Below, piece after piece: positions 1 to 8,724 of a stretch of 64,000 bases of DNA (the first letter of the stretch is position 1; each line of letters opens with the position of its first letter). Under the pieces are notes generated by a model. That model was not told where the DNA came from and did no database searches. It saw only the letters and a program-made list of their open reading frames with translations. This stretch comes from RFSX01 sp965230215 (GTDB lineage Bacteria; Bacteroidota; Bacteroidia; Chitinophagales; Saprospiraceae), in NCBI GenBank assembly GCA_965230215.1, contig CBDDKN010000002.1, positions 1 through 64,000 on the forward strand, given 5' to 3'. The position numbers were made by a program, and so were the translations under genes.

Positions 1-64
1 GGAGCGACTTTATCGCATAATTCACTATACCACCAGTAAGTTAATTAGACTCAAAACTCAATAA
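1..64 (+). other. Left window edge, possible 3' end of an upstream gene
   Basis: All three forward frames close within the first 64 bases (stops near 16-18, 37-39 and 62-64), so at most about 20 codons of an upstream gene could be here. The hairpin terminator just downstream suggests a forward-strand transcript ends here. The frame and product cannot be told. Confidence 0.3.
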
Positions 65-74
65 TATATTTAAG

Positions 75-106
75 AAAGGCGGCTTGAAAAGGTCGCCTTT
101 TTTATT
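75..106 (+). terminator. Intrinsic terminator of the upstream transcript
   Basis: The arms AAAGGCGGC (75-83) and GTCGCCTTT (92-100) pair over nine positions with one G-U wobble. They enclose a short loop and are followed by a T-rich run. It lies before the TonB receptor gene and probably ends transcription from the gene to the left of the window. Confidence 0.75.
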
Positions 107-184
107 TCACATATTACCTTAGGCATTCCATCGATATTACTGCACTGCTCATCTATTTGAATGACCGCCCAGCCTATTTAAAAT

Positions 185-192
185 TAGCTTTG
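185..192 (+). promoter_or_regulatory. Candidate -7 promoter element of the TonB receptor operon
   Basis: TAGCTTTG matches the Bacteroidota primary-sigma -7 consensus TAnnTTTG exactly and lies about 70 bases before the receptor ATG. A TTG at 157-159 could be the -33 element, but the 25-base gap is longer than usual, so only the -7 match carries weight. Confidence 0.4.
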
Positions 193-261
193 CATTCTCA
201 AAAAGCAATTTTTATAGATCAATTTGACAGTTTTTCTGTTATCACACCGTAACTGACAATA

Positions 262-2628
262 ATGAAGTATTTATTTTCCTTCCTGTTGTGCATCTTATGC
301 AGTTTTTCATTTGCACAGGACAAAATCACCCTGAACGGATATATCAGGGATGCTGCAAGTGGTGAGAGCCTTATTGGCGCCACCGCATATATCGTAGAAT
401 TGGGAGTTGGGGCCACCAGCAATGAGTATGGTTTCTACTCGATAACGCTACCACCAGACAACTATACAGTTGAATATGGTTATCTCGGATATCAAAGCAT
501 ATTTAAAGATGTTCCCTTAACTCAGGATGTAAGACTGGATGTAGAATTAGAAGAGGAAGCCACCGAACTTGATGAAGTTGTCATCACCGCTGATCAAGAA
601 GATCGCAATGTTTCGGATGTCGAAATGAGTACAAATAAACTAGATGTAGCCACAATTAAAAAAATGCCAACTCTCCTTGGAGAGGTTGAAATCATCCGAA
701 GCCTTCAACTGCTTCCTGGTGTCACCACAGTAGGTGAAGGCGCGACGGGATTTAATGTAAGGGGCGGAAGTATAGATCAAAACCTAGTATTGCTTGATGA
801 AGCACCTGTTTTCAATTCTTCACATCTATTTGGTTTCTTCTCGGTTTTTAACCCGGATGCTGTAAAAGATGTTAAGCTTTATAAAGGTGGTATTCCATCA
901 AGATATGGTGGTCGTCTATCATCCATCCTGGATGTTAGAATGAAAGAAGGTAACAGCAAGAAGCTTTCTGTAAATGGAGGTATTGGATTTATCTTTTCCA
1001 GATTGTCCATAGAAGCTCCCATCGTCAAAGACAAAGCATCATTTATTATTGCAGCCAGACGTTCCTATATTGATGTACTGGCAAGGCCCTTCCTGAGTGA
1101 AGAAGATAGAGATTCTGGACTGAACTTTTATGACCTGACCTTGAAAACAAACTATAAATTCTCGGAAAAAGACAGAATATTTATATCAGGCTACCTTGGT
1201 AGAGACAATTTCGTATTTGGTGAATCTGCCGGTTTCAATTGGGGTAACTCAACAGGTACAATAAGATGGAACCACCTGTTCAGTGAACAGCTTTTTGCCA
1301 ATCTTACTTTCTATTACAGTGACTATGATTACCAAATCAATTTTTTCAGTGATCCACAGAACAGATTCGATTGGGATGCAAGCATCGTGAATTATAGTTT
1401 AAAGCCTGAATTTACATTGTACTTGAATCCAAAAAACTTACTGCGCTTTGGGGGTCAAGCTATTGTATATGAATTCGATCCCGGCACAGCACAAGGTGTT
1501 AGTGAAGGGGAAGTCAGAGACTTTGGACTTGCTACCAAATATGCCATCGAGTCTGCGCTTTATATTGAGAACGAACAAGAAATCGGAGAAAACATCAAGA
1601 TCAACTATGGTTTGAGATGGTCCCATTTCAATTATACAGGTAAAGGTGAAGCCTTCACTTTCGCAGATGCCGAACCAGGACAAAGAAGAGAATTTGTTTC
1701 TTCAGAATTCTTTGATCAATGGGAAAGCATTCAGACATACAACAATTTTGAACCAAGGTTCTCAATCAAGTACCAGACGAGTCCTACCAGTTCAGTCAAA
1801 GCAAGCTATAACAGAATGGCACAGTACATTCAGTTGATTTCCAACACGGCTGCTTCTACTCCGGTAGATATCTGGACCCCTGCATCAAACAATATCAGAC
1901 CTCAGGTTGCAGATCAGGTAGCTGTAGGATACTTCAAAAACCTGCGCAACAATATGTATGAGTTTTCGACAGAGGCCTATTATAAAAAAATGGACAATAT
2001 CGTCGACTACATAGATGCTGCGGATTTAATATTGAACCCATACCTCGAAGGTGACCTACTGGAAGGAGAAGGAAGAGCCTATGGCCTGGAGTTCTTATTG
2101 AAGAAAAACAAGGGCGACTTTACCGGATGGATGAGTTATACACTGGCAAGAACAGAAAGGCGTGTTGAAGGCATAAATGAAGGCAACTGGTACCCTTCAA
2201 GATTTGACCAGACTCACAATTTCTCATTCAGCGGTTTCTATGAGTTAAATGAAAGATGGAGCCTTAGCTCAACATTTACTGTAATATCAGGTACACCGAT
2301 CACATTTCCTACCTCTAGGTTCGAACAGCAAGGTTATGTGATTCCTCATAATGCCAACGACAACAGAAACAATGTACGCATCCCTGTTTACCATAGATTG
2401 GACTTTGGTGCAACATTGAAGGGCAAGAAAAAGCCAGGAAAGAAATGGTACGGTGAATGGGTTTTTTCAATTTATAATATATACAATAGACGTAACCCGT
2501 TTGCTATTTACTTCAGACCAGATGAGGCGAGACCAACAGGATTGGATCCGGTACAAACACAAGCTCTTAAAATATCCGTCATTGGCAACTTTATTCCATC
2601 AGTTTCATACAACTTCAAATTCAATTAA
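262..2628 (+). CDS. TonB-dependent outer-membrane receptor with N-terminal carboxypeptidase-like domain
   Basis: This 788-residue protein is an outer-membrane active transporter of the Bacteroidota type, driven by TonB. Residues 1-19 are a signal peptide ending near SFAQ. Residues about 22-105 form a carboxypeptidase-D regulatory-like beta-sandwich (LNGYIRDAASGESLIGATAY). A plug domain follows, with LQLLPGV and FNVRGGSIDQNLVLLDEAPV near 150-180. The rest is a beta-barrel ending in the aromatic-rich tail SYNFKFN. The start is an ATG directly before the signal peptide. The next gene starts one base after the stop and encodes a DUF4249 lipoprotein, a common partner of such receptors, so the two likely form one uptake unit. 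The substrate cannot be read from sequence. No SusD homologue is adjacent, so it is not a classical SusCD pair. Confidence 0.93.
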   Translation: MKYLFSFLLCILCSFSFAQDKITLNGYIRDAASGESLIGATAYIVELGVGATSNEYGFYSITLPPDNYTVEYGYLGYQSIFKDVPLTQDVRLDVELEEEATELDEVVITADQEDRNVSDVEMSTNKLDVATIKKMPTLLGEVEIIRSLQLLPGVTTVGEGATGFNVRGGSIDQNLVLLDEAPVFNSSHLFGFFSVFNPDAVKDVKLYKGGIPSRYGGRLSSILDVRMKEGNSKKLSVNGGIGFIFSRLSIEAPIVKDKASFIIAARRSYIDVLARPFLSEEDRDSGLNFYDLTLKTNYKFSEKDRIFISGYLGRDNFVFGESAGFNWGNSTGTIRWNHLFSEQLFANLTFYYSDYDYQINFFSDPQNRFDWDASIVNYSLKPEFTLYLNPKNLLRFGGQAIVYEFDPGTAQGVSEGEVRDFGLATKYAIESALYIENEQEIGENIKINYGLRWSHFNYTGKGEAFTFADAEPGQRREFVSSEFFDQWESIQTYNNFEPRFSIKYQTSPTSSVKASYNRMAQYIQLISNTAASTPVDIWTPASNNIRPQVADQVAVGYFKNLRNNMYEFSTEAYYKKMDNIVDYIDAADLILNPYLEGDLLEGEGRAYGLEFLLKKNKGDFTGWMSYTLARTERRVEGINEGNWYPSRFDQTHNFSFSGFYELNERWSLSSTFTVISGTPITFPTSRFEQQGYVIPHNANDNRNNVRIPVYHRLDFGATLKGKKKPGKKWYGEWVFSIYNIYNRRNPFAIYFRPDEARPTGLDPVQTQALKISVIGNFIPSVSYNFKFN

Positions 2629-2629
2629 A

Positions 2630-3508
2630 ATGAAAGTACATTATATATTATACCTAGCTGCTTTACTTTTTGTCTCTTGTGAGGATCCCATCGATGTGAT
2701 TCTTGAGGATGCACCTGAGCAAATGGTCGTTGATGCATGGTTGGACAACATGTCTCAGAGACAGGAAATCAGAGTAAGTAAAACATTGCCTTACTTTACA
2801 GCTGAATTCACCCCGGGGGTTGAAGATGCAACCGTAACAGTCACCAACAATAATGGCACAGTATACACCTTTGAACATGAAGCTGATGGTCTATATGTTT
2901 ACAATCTTCCTGCAGGAGAAACGCTTGGGGAAGTAGGAGATGAATTTGAATTGGAGATTCAATCAGGTGATGATCGGTACACAGCCAGTACTCAAATGTT
3001 TAGAGTTCCACAAATTGATTCTCTTACACAAGAGTTCAGAGAAAACGAGGTCTTTACAGATGACGGCATCTATTGCCAGGTATTTGCCAGAGACTTTGAT
3101 GGTTTGGGAGATACATACTGGATTAAATCCTATAAAAACGGTCAATACCTCAACAGACCTTTTGAAATTAATATCGCTTATGATGCAGGCTTCGATTCAG
3201 GTGGTGAAGTTGATGGATTTGTATTCATCTACCCTATCCGTGATCTTGTGAATGAGGTTGATGAAGACGGAATTCCACAGCAATGGATGCCTGGAGATGA
3301 ATTGAGAGTTGAGATTCACTCTATCTCCAACGAAGCTTTCGGCTTTCTTGAAATCATGAGAGATCAACTCTTGAATTCATTCAACGGTATATTTGCCGAG
3401 CCTCTTGCCAATACCAAAGGCAATATCGTACATGCTAATGGAGAAGAAACAGTACTTGGGGTATTCAATGTATCAGCTGTTTCTGTGTCTGAAAGAACAA
3501 TAGAATAA
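2630..3508 (+). CDS. DUF4249 family lipoprotein
   Basis: A 292-residue surface or periplasmic lipoprotein of the DUF4249 family, which in Bacteroidota habitually sits next to a TonB receptor. The start ATG at 2630 is chosen because it gives a lipoprotein signal peptide with lipobox FVSC and the acylated cysteine at residue 17. The open frame extends upstream into the receptor gene but that part has no signal. The body is beta-rich with an acidic C-terminal half. It lies one base behind the receptor stop, so it is probably co-transcribed. The function is unknown; a role as accessory or ligand-binding lipoprotein of the receptor is inference. Confidence 0.88.
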   Translation: MKVHYILYLAALLFVSCEDPIDVILEDAPEQMVVDAWLDNMSQRQEIRVSKTLPYFTAEFTPGVEDATVTVTNNNGTVYTFEHEADGLYVYNLPAGETLGEVGDEFELEIQSGDDRYTASTQMFRVPQIDSLTQEFRENEVFTDDGIYCQVFARDFDGLGDTYWIKSYKNGQYLNRPFEINIAYDAGFDSGGEVDGFVFIYPIRDLVNEVDEDGIPQQWMPGDELRVEIHSISNEAFGFLEIMRDQLLNSFNGIFAEPLANTKGNIVHANGEETVLGVFNVSAVSVSERTIE

Positions 3509-3513
3509 TAATC

Positions 3514-3906
3514 TTAAGCATCCGGCTCAAACCATATTTTGTGTTCGGTCTGTTGTTCTGACATGTAGTGAATGAGAATTTCTTCGTGCGCCTCAATGGC
3601 TCGCTTGGCCACTATTCGGATATTATCTGAGTTCAGATCTATCTCAAATTCTGCATTTGGGTCTTCTGCATGATTATACAATGAACCATATCCTAGGGCA
3701 ATGGCAGATGTTTTGGCTTTGTAGTCCCAGATAAAATAATAATCATGTAATAACGTACGATGTATTTTGGTCGTATCTTCTGCACTCAGGACAATAACAG
3801 GGCAAATCTCTATGAGCTCACCCACCTCGATATCCGATGCAGAGTACACGGCTCTACCCTTTTCATTTTCCATTATATACAAATCCGGACGCTGCGTGCT
3901 TAACAT
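3514..3906 (-). CDS. Small SET-domain protein, putative protein-lysine methyltransferase
   Basis: A 130-residue protein that is essentially a lone SET domain, the fold of S-adenosylmethionine-dependent protein-lysine methyltransferases. The hallmark NH motif is present in GYGSLYNHAEDPN (residues 72-84, Asn78-His79), followed by the C-terminal EILIHY segment (109-114) that supplies the catalytic tyrosine. There is no post-SET zinc cluster. It starts with ATG and converges on the DUF4249 gene with only five bases between stops. Short SET proteins occur sporadically in Bacteroidota and their targets are generally unknown. The assignment to the fold is firm; the activity is inferred. Confidence 0.85.
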   Translation of the reverse strand: MLSTQRPDLYIMENEKGRAVYSASDIEVGELIEICPVIVLSAEDTTKIHRTLLHDYYFIWDYKAKTSAIALGYGSLYNHAEDPNAEFEIDLNSDNIRIVAKRAIEAHEEILIHYMSEQQTEHKIWFEPDA

Positions 3907-3956
3907 GATTATTTATTTATTTTGGATCAAGTTAGAAACAATAAAGCAAATGCAAA

Positions 3957-4439
3957 ATGGTATTCTCAAAAAGCAAAAAGCTTGATCAGCTAACCCTTCA
4001 GCAGTTTTTATATCTCGCTTTATATGTTCGAGAAGGTGAAAAAGCTTTTCCAAAAGAAATCCTGCATCAGGATGATTTCAAAATCTACTACCACAACTTC
4101 GGACATAAAGCACATGATATGGCATTCATAGCATCAGATAATAATGATATTGTAGGATTGGCATGGGCCCGTTGTTTTGAGGAATCCGATCAGGCACATG
4201 GTTTTGTTGATAGAGATATTCCAGAGCTAACCATATCTGTATTGCCGCAATACCGAGGAAAAGGTATTGGCACAAGCTTACTTAAAAATCTTATCGAGCA
4301 CTATCGATTAGAAGCTTATAAAGGCATCTCATTATCTGTAGATAATCAAAATGATAAAGCTGCACAGCTATACTATTCTTTGGGTTTTATATTCCATTCT
4401 GCCCAGCCTACCGCCAACACCTTGATACTTAATTTCTGA
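3957..4439 (+). CDS. GNAT family N-acetyltransferase
   Basis: A 160-residue acyl-CoA-dependent acetyltransferase. The acetyl-CoA-binding motif A is clear in SVLPQYRGKGIGTSLL (residues 94-109, R-G-K-G-I-G), with the motif B region LSVDNQNDKAAQLYYSLGF after it. The N-terminal third includes an aromatic substrate-side segment. The start ATG at 3957 lies 50 bases from the divergent SET gene. The metal exporter starts about 50 bases downstream on the same strand, so the two may be co-transcribed. The substrate is unknown. Confidence 0.88.
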   Translation: MVFSKSKKLDQLTLQQFLYLALYVREGEKAFPKEILHQDDFKIYYHNFGHKAHDMAFIASDNNDIVGLAWARCFEESDQAHGFVDRDIPELTISVLPQYRGKGIGTSLLKNLIEHYRLEAYKGISLSVDNQNDKAAQLYYSLGFIFHSAQPTANTLILNF

Positions 4440-4488
4440 ATTATATAATTGATTGTTAAGTTTACATAAGCCATTCGAAGGTATTATC

Positions 4489-5406
4489 ATGGGACATCAT
4501 CACCACCATCACAATCACCATCATGACTCAGTATCCAATCTGAGGCTGGCTTTTTTCTTGAATCTCATCTTCACAATCTTCGAGATTATAGGTGGACTTT
4601 ATGTCAACAGTATTGCTATTATATCTGATGCTGTACACGATCTGGGAGACAGCCTGTCATTGGGAACAGCATGGTACTTGCAAGCCAAGTCAAAATCAAA
4701 GCCCGATGAAAAGTATAGTTTCGGCTATGCGCGTTTCTCTCTTTTGGGTGCACTCATCAACAGTCTCGTCCTTATCGCAGGTGCCATTTATGTTATCAGT
4801 GAAGCCATAGCAAGGATCATGAACCCGGAGCAAAGTGATGCCAAGGGCATGATATTAATTGCAATAGTTGGTGTATTGGTCAATGGTTATGCTGCCTGGA
4901 AAGTCAGTCATGGCAAATCATTAAACGAACGGATAATCAGTTGGCATCTCATTGAAGATGTACTGGGTTGGGTAGCCATTCTTATAGGAGGCGTTATATT
5001 GTTGTTTAAAGAAATCCCCTTTCTGGATCCGGCCCTCTCATTAATAATTATGACATTCATCCTGTGGAATGTCATTAAAAACTTGCGTACCACCCTATTT
5101 ATATTTTTACAAGGTATTCCGGATGATATTGATCCACGCCATATTGAATCAGAAATCGAAAAAATTGAAAATGTCGACTCCGTTCATCATACACATATCT
5201 GGTCGCTTGAAGGAGAACATCACGTGTTTTCATCCCATGTCAAACTGACCAATATTCAGACGATGAGGGAATTGCTTAATATTAAGTCTGAGATAAAGCA
5301 GATACTGGCCAAATATCCATTTAGACATTATACGATAGAAACCGAATTGGATGTGGAGACCTGCGGCCTCCCAAAAATTAGTAATAGCGAAAACCATAAA
5401 CACTAA
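4489..5406 (+). CDS. Cation diffusion facilitator (CDF) family divalent metal exporter with His-rich N terminus
   Basis: A 305-residue inner-membrane proton/metal antiporter, most likely for zinc or another divalent metal. It has six predicted transmembrane segments. The metal-site motifs are SDAVHDLGDSLSLG in TM2 and HLIEDVLGW in TM5. A soluble C-terminal domain follows (about residues 215-300) with histidines in HHTHIWSLEGEHH. The N terminus is a natural histidine cluster (MGHHHHHHNHHHD), a metal-capture tail seen in ZitB/CzcD-type members. The ATG at 4489 is preferred; an in-frame TTG lies 36 bases upstream. It follows the acetyltransferase and precedes an alkylation-repair gene by ten bases. 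Confidence 0.92.
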   Translation: MGHHHHHHNHHHDSVSNLRLAFFLNLIFTIFEIIGGLYVNSIAIISDAVHDLGDSLSLGTAWYLQAKSKSKPDEKYSFGYARFSLLGALINSLVLIAGAIYVISEAIARIMNPEQSDAKGMILIAIVGVLVNGYAAWKVSHGKSLNERIISWHLIEDVLGWVAILIGGVILLFKEIPFLDPALSLIIMTFILWNVIKNLRTTLFIFLQGIPDDIDPRHIESEIEKIENVDSVHHTHIWSLEGEHHVFSSHVKLTNIQTMRELLNIKSEIKQILAKYPFRHYTIETELDVETCGLPKISNSENHKH

Positions 5407-5416
5407 ACAATACATT

Positions 5417-6124
5417 ATGACACTTGCCGAAGTAATGCAATCTCTTGAAGAGATGGGGAATGAAAACACAAAAAAGATATTTACCAAACATGGTGCCCAA
5501 GAACCATTCTTTGGTGTAAAAGTGCAGGATCTGAAAAAGCTCCAGAAAAAAATCAAAAAGGACCATGAGCTGTCCATTGAACTCTTCAACACCGGGAATG
5601 CTGATGCTATGTATCTTGCCGGTCTGATTGCAGACGAGAGCAAAATGACAAAGCGCACGCTGGATGACTGGGCCAAAAAAGCCAGTTGGTACATGATCAG
5701 TGAATATACAGTCCCATGGATTGCAGCCGATAGTGGTCTGGGATGGGAAGCAGGCCTAAAGTGGATTGACAGCAAGACAGACAAGATTGCCAGCGCCGGA
5801 TGGGCAGCACTGGCTTCACACCTATCAGTTTGCGCCAATGAAAATATTAAAACATCAGAAGTAAATAAACTGTTAGATAGAATAATTAAAAGTCTTCATG
5901 ATTCACCAAACAGAGTTCGATACACAATGAACGGTTTTGTAATAGCTGTTGGATCATATATTCCTGAATTAAAAGAAAAGGCCCAGGCAGCCGCTGAGAA
6001 AATCGGAAAGGTGCATGTGGATGTAGGTGGAACAGCTTGTAAAGTCCCTGATGCAAAAAGCTATATCCAAAAAATCGCTGACAAGGGCTATACTGGTAAA
6101 AAGCGCAAGATGGCCCGCTGTTGA
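5417..6124 (+). CDS. DNA alkylation repair protein (AlkD-like HEAT-repeat glycosylase family)
   Basis: A 235-residue protein of the DNA alkylation repair family, whose AlkD members excise N3- and N7-alkylated purines using a superhelix of HEAT-like repeats. Typical family features are FFGVKVQDLKKLQKKI near residue 33, the tryptophan-rich segment YTVPWIAADSGLGWEAGLKW, and the C-terminal KIGKVHVDVGGTACKVP region shared with YhaZ/AlkD-like proteins. The ATG at 5417 is chosen over an in-frame start at 5351 that would overlap the CDF gene. Its stop abuts the stop of the convergent gene. Enzymatic activity is inferred from the family. Confidence 0.88.
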   Translation: MTLAEVMQSLEEMGNENTKKIFTKHGAQEPFFGVKVQDLKKLQKKIKKDHELSIELFNTGNADAMYLAGLIADESKMTKRTLDDWAKKASWYMISEYTVPWIAADSGLGWEAGLKWIDSKTDKIASAGWAALASHLSVCANENIKTSEVNKLLDRIIKSLHDSPNRVRYTMNGFVIAVGSYIPELKEKAQAAAEKIGKVHVDVGGTACKVPDAKSYIQKIADKGYTGKKRKMARC

Positions 6125-8410
6125 TCAGTTAACTATAAATGTTGATGTAGCTAGCAGTCTGGTGAAATCATCATTATATAACTTTACTGAATACAGGCCT
6201 GGATGCTCATTAATATTCACATTATGTATACCTTCTACAGCCCCCTTATAAACCTCTTGACCTAGGTAATTAAAAACCTTAATGTTTGATTCTTGAGATA
6301 ACAAATTATCCCCATCATACAACACAAACTGTCCATTATTTGGATTAGGCGCTATTCGCAGATTGATAGGATTTCTAGAATTCGTAGTCTCAGTAGGGTC
6401 AATAGGGATGTCGCTAACCAACTCATTAATAGTTAAGTTAGTTCTGATCGGACTATTAGCATCAAAATAAATATCAGCCTCATTTGTCAGTTCCGTAAAA
6501 TCATCAAGCCCTTCTATAGGGTAAATGCTGAATCGCACATAACCATGTCCTTCCGCACCAGCAGTTTCACTTGGAGGCAACATAATATCATCAAAGTTAA
6601 ATCTGACATTGTTGCCTTGAATCTTATAGTTCATCGGGTGTGAACTTGACTTGATTCGTAAAGTATTTATATCCAGATCTTCAGAAATATCATCAATTAT
6701 AAATACATCTTGTGCTGGGTAGTTACCTGTATTTTCAAACCTAATGGTATAGTGAAGTGGTTTGTCATACAATAAGTAAAAATGATGATCGTCGGAATAA
6801 GACAACTTATCATTGGGGTCTACAGCGCATCTCAGTTCCTCCTTTAATATATCTGTACTACTTGGAGAACCGTCTTCATTTACAATCCGTGCCTCTACAT
6901 CTATAATCTCACCTACAAAATCTTCACTGGCAACTCTGAAAGAAATTTCTACTACTCTTGAGTCCAAAATGTCAATTTCTTCATCAATAGCCAACACAAT
7001 TGAATCTTGATTGGCATCGATAGTTGGTATATTGGCAAACCTGAATTCCAGTAAAGAATCCGGATATATGATAAGACTCCCCTTAAATGGAATCGTACCC
7101 TTGTTATCAATATTGATACTCATTGTAATATTCGTATTACATAGTACCACTTCAGAAGCCAAGGAGATTTCCGCCTCCTGAAAATCATAAGCCGCATTGA
7201 TACCTACATCATGTTGCACAGCTTGACCTACATCATCAACTACTACTGCATCATTATTGGTGATCTCCCAGGCTTGTACTTCATTGGTGATGCCAACAGT
7301 ATATTCACCAGGCTCCACAGCCATGAGAAACTCATCTGGCCAATACGTTACGCTGTATGGCATTGGTGATGCTTCCAGGTATTTAAACTCAACAGTTTCC
7401 TCCATGTCATCTTTAATACCGTTCTCATTTTGATCGAGAAAAACATTTCCTCTAATCAAAGACAGTGCAGGTTGATAGGTAACAAAGATGGCAAAGTCCA
7501 AAAAATGTCTCGAGACCACTTCGCCATCCAACATTTGGGTAACTCTAATAGAATAGAGGTAATGACCCGATTCCTTGAAGCGTCCTGTAAAAGCTGCATT
7601 CTCATCGTCAAACTCTATTTCATTACCTTGTCCAAATGGCATGTCTTTACTATACCCAGAAACAAACTCCTGTTGAGGAAATGGCGGTAAGCAAGCCTGA
7701 GCACTAGGTCTTACACATTCACAACACATTAAACTACCTCCTGTATTCGCATCCACTACCCCACCACTGGTAAATGGATTGATCAATTCATACGTTGTTT
7801 CAAATTCGCTAGATTCCTCAAATGGAAATTCTATGGCATAAGATGCATTCGGCAATGCATATGGTTGAACAACCTCTTTCATATTAACCGATCGGCTCCC
7901 TGCGCTGTGTGCTTTTGGTGTTAGTTCCAATTGCATAGCATATCCAGCTTCCTCTGAGTTCAGAATATTTACATAGCTAACCTGACGGCAACATCTCTGG
8001 TAAGCAATTAAATAAGTATAACCATCATTCGGAATAACAATATCAAAATCATATTCTCCCCACTGTACTACAAAATCAATAGGATCTGTAGCAAAAGGAT
8101 CTTGATAAACAAAGTCTTCAATAACGCCAACATTAACATTAAATGAGTTATGATATTCATATTCTACTCCATCTAGAGTTTTATAAATACCAATCATTGC
8201 AGGAGAATCAAAATTTGCTCCATCAGAAAACTTATCACGGAACATATCCATACTAATAGAAAACCTGCTGAAAGAAGAATCTGATTCTGTGCATTCATAG
8301 CTCATGAATCCGCCAATAATATGTGCTGCATTTAATTCATGTGTACAATGAATCAAAAAGGCTAGAAGTCCAATGATTAAGGTCCTTTTCATTTTGTCTG
8401 AGTTGTTCAT
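6125..8410 (-). CDS. Large T9SS-exported surface protein with DUF7619-like domain
   Basis: A 761-residue secreted protein. After a signal peptide (about residues 7-29) the mature part opens with AHIIGGFMSYEC, the opening of a large family of Bacteroidota surface proteins. A short SdrD/Cna-B-like segment appears at RGNVFLDQNENGIKDD. Near residues 520-640 lies a DUF7619-like domain (DPNDKLSYSD, then HYTIRFENTGNYPAQDVFI). The last about 80 residues are a type A T9SS sorting domain (LRIAPNPNNGQFVLYD, then GLYSVKLYNDD), directing export across the outer membrane and surface attachment. ATG 8410 is used; ATG 8392 is equally possible and gives a tighter signal peptide. It converges on the alkylation-repair gene with no gap. 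Binding partner unknown. Confidence 0.85.
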   Translation of the reverse strand: MNNSDKMKRTLIIGLLAFLIHCTHELNAAHIIGGFMSYECTESDSSFSRFSISMDMFRDKFSDGANFDSPAMIGIYKTLDGVEYEYHNSFNVNVGVIEDFVYQDPFATDPIDFVVQWGEYDFDIVIPNDGYTYLIAYQRCCRQVSYVNILNSEEAGYAMQLELTPKAHSAGSRSVNMKEVVQPYALPNASYAIEFPFEESSEFETTYELINPFTSGGVVDANTGGSLMCCECVRPSAQACLPPFPQQEFVSGYSKDMPFGQGNEIEFDDENAAFTGRFKESGHYLYSIRVTQMLDGEVVSRHFLDFAIFVTYQPALSLIRGNVFLDQNENGIKDDMEETVEFKYLEASPMPYSVTYWPDEFLMAVEPGEYTVGITNEVQAWEITNNDAVVVDDVGQAVQHDVGINAAYDFQEAEISLASEVVLCNTNITMSINIDNKGTIPFKGSLIIYPDSLLEFRFANIPTIDANQDSIVLAIDEEIDILDSRVVEISFRVASEDFVGEIIDVEARIVNEDGSPSSTDILKEELRCAVDPNDKLSYSDDHHFYLLYDKPLHYTIRFENTGNYPAQDVFIIDDISEDLDINTLRIKSSSHPMNYKIQGNNVRFNFDDIMLPPSETAGAEGHGYVRFSIYPIEGLDDFTELTNEADIYFDANSPIRTNLTINELVSDIPIDPTETTNSRNPINLRIAPNPNNGQFVLYDGDNLLSQESNIKVFNYLGQEVYKGAVEGIHNVNINEHPGLYSVKLYNDDFTRLLATSTFIVN

Positions 8411-8724
8411 TTCAAAATACAAAAAATATATTATTAATTAGCTGACTATCTATAACAGAAAACACTTCTCCTTAATGGAACTATGAGAAAAGCAGATTCA
8501 TAAATCTGTAAACTATTCGACAGTCCCATATTTTATATGCATCTATTACAGCCCTTCTCATTACCTTAATTATAAACCTTGAAAAGAGAGAATTTAAAAT
8601 TCGGGGTTTTCCACCAATACAAGCCAAATCGGAATTCATACATTTGAATTACTCCCCTTAATATTTAGAACTCAATTCCGACATACCCTTACTAGTTCAT
8701 TATTCATCTACTAAAACATTTTTT
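8411..8724. other. Divergent intergenic region between two T9SS cargo genes
   Basis: About 310 AT-rich bases separate two divergently transcribed secreted-protein genes and should hold both promoters. No convincing TAnnTTTG element was found. An inverted repeat TCGGAATT (8629-8636) / AATTCCGA (8674-8681) lies 40-100 bases before the protease start and could be an operator or a leader hairpin. No small ORF or RNA was recognised. Confidence 0.4.

Noticed and set aside
2453..2629. Extended N terminus of the DUF4249 lipoprotein
   Set aside because: The extra 59 residues overlap the TonB receptor gene and would bury the lipoprotein signal peptide.
5230..5838. A 202-residue minus-strand open frame
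   Set aside because: It lies antisense across the CDF exporter and AlkD-like genes, both strongly supported; its sequence shows no domain.
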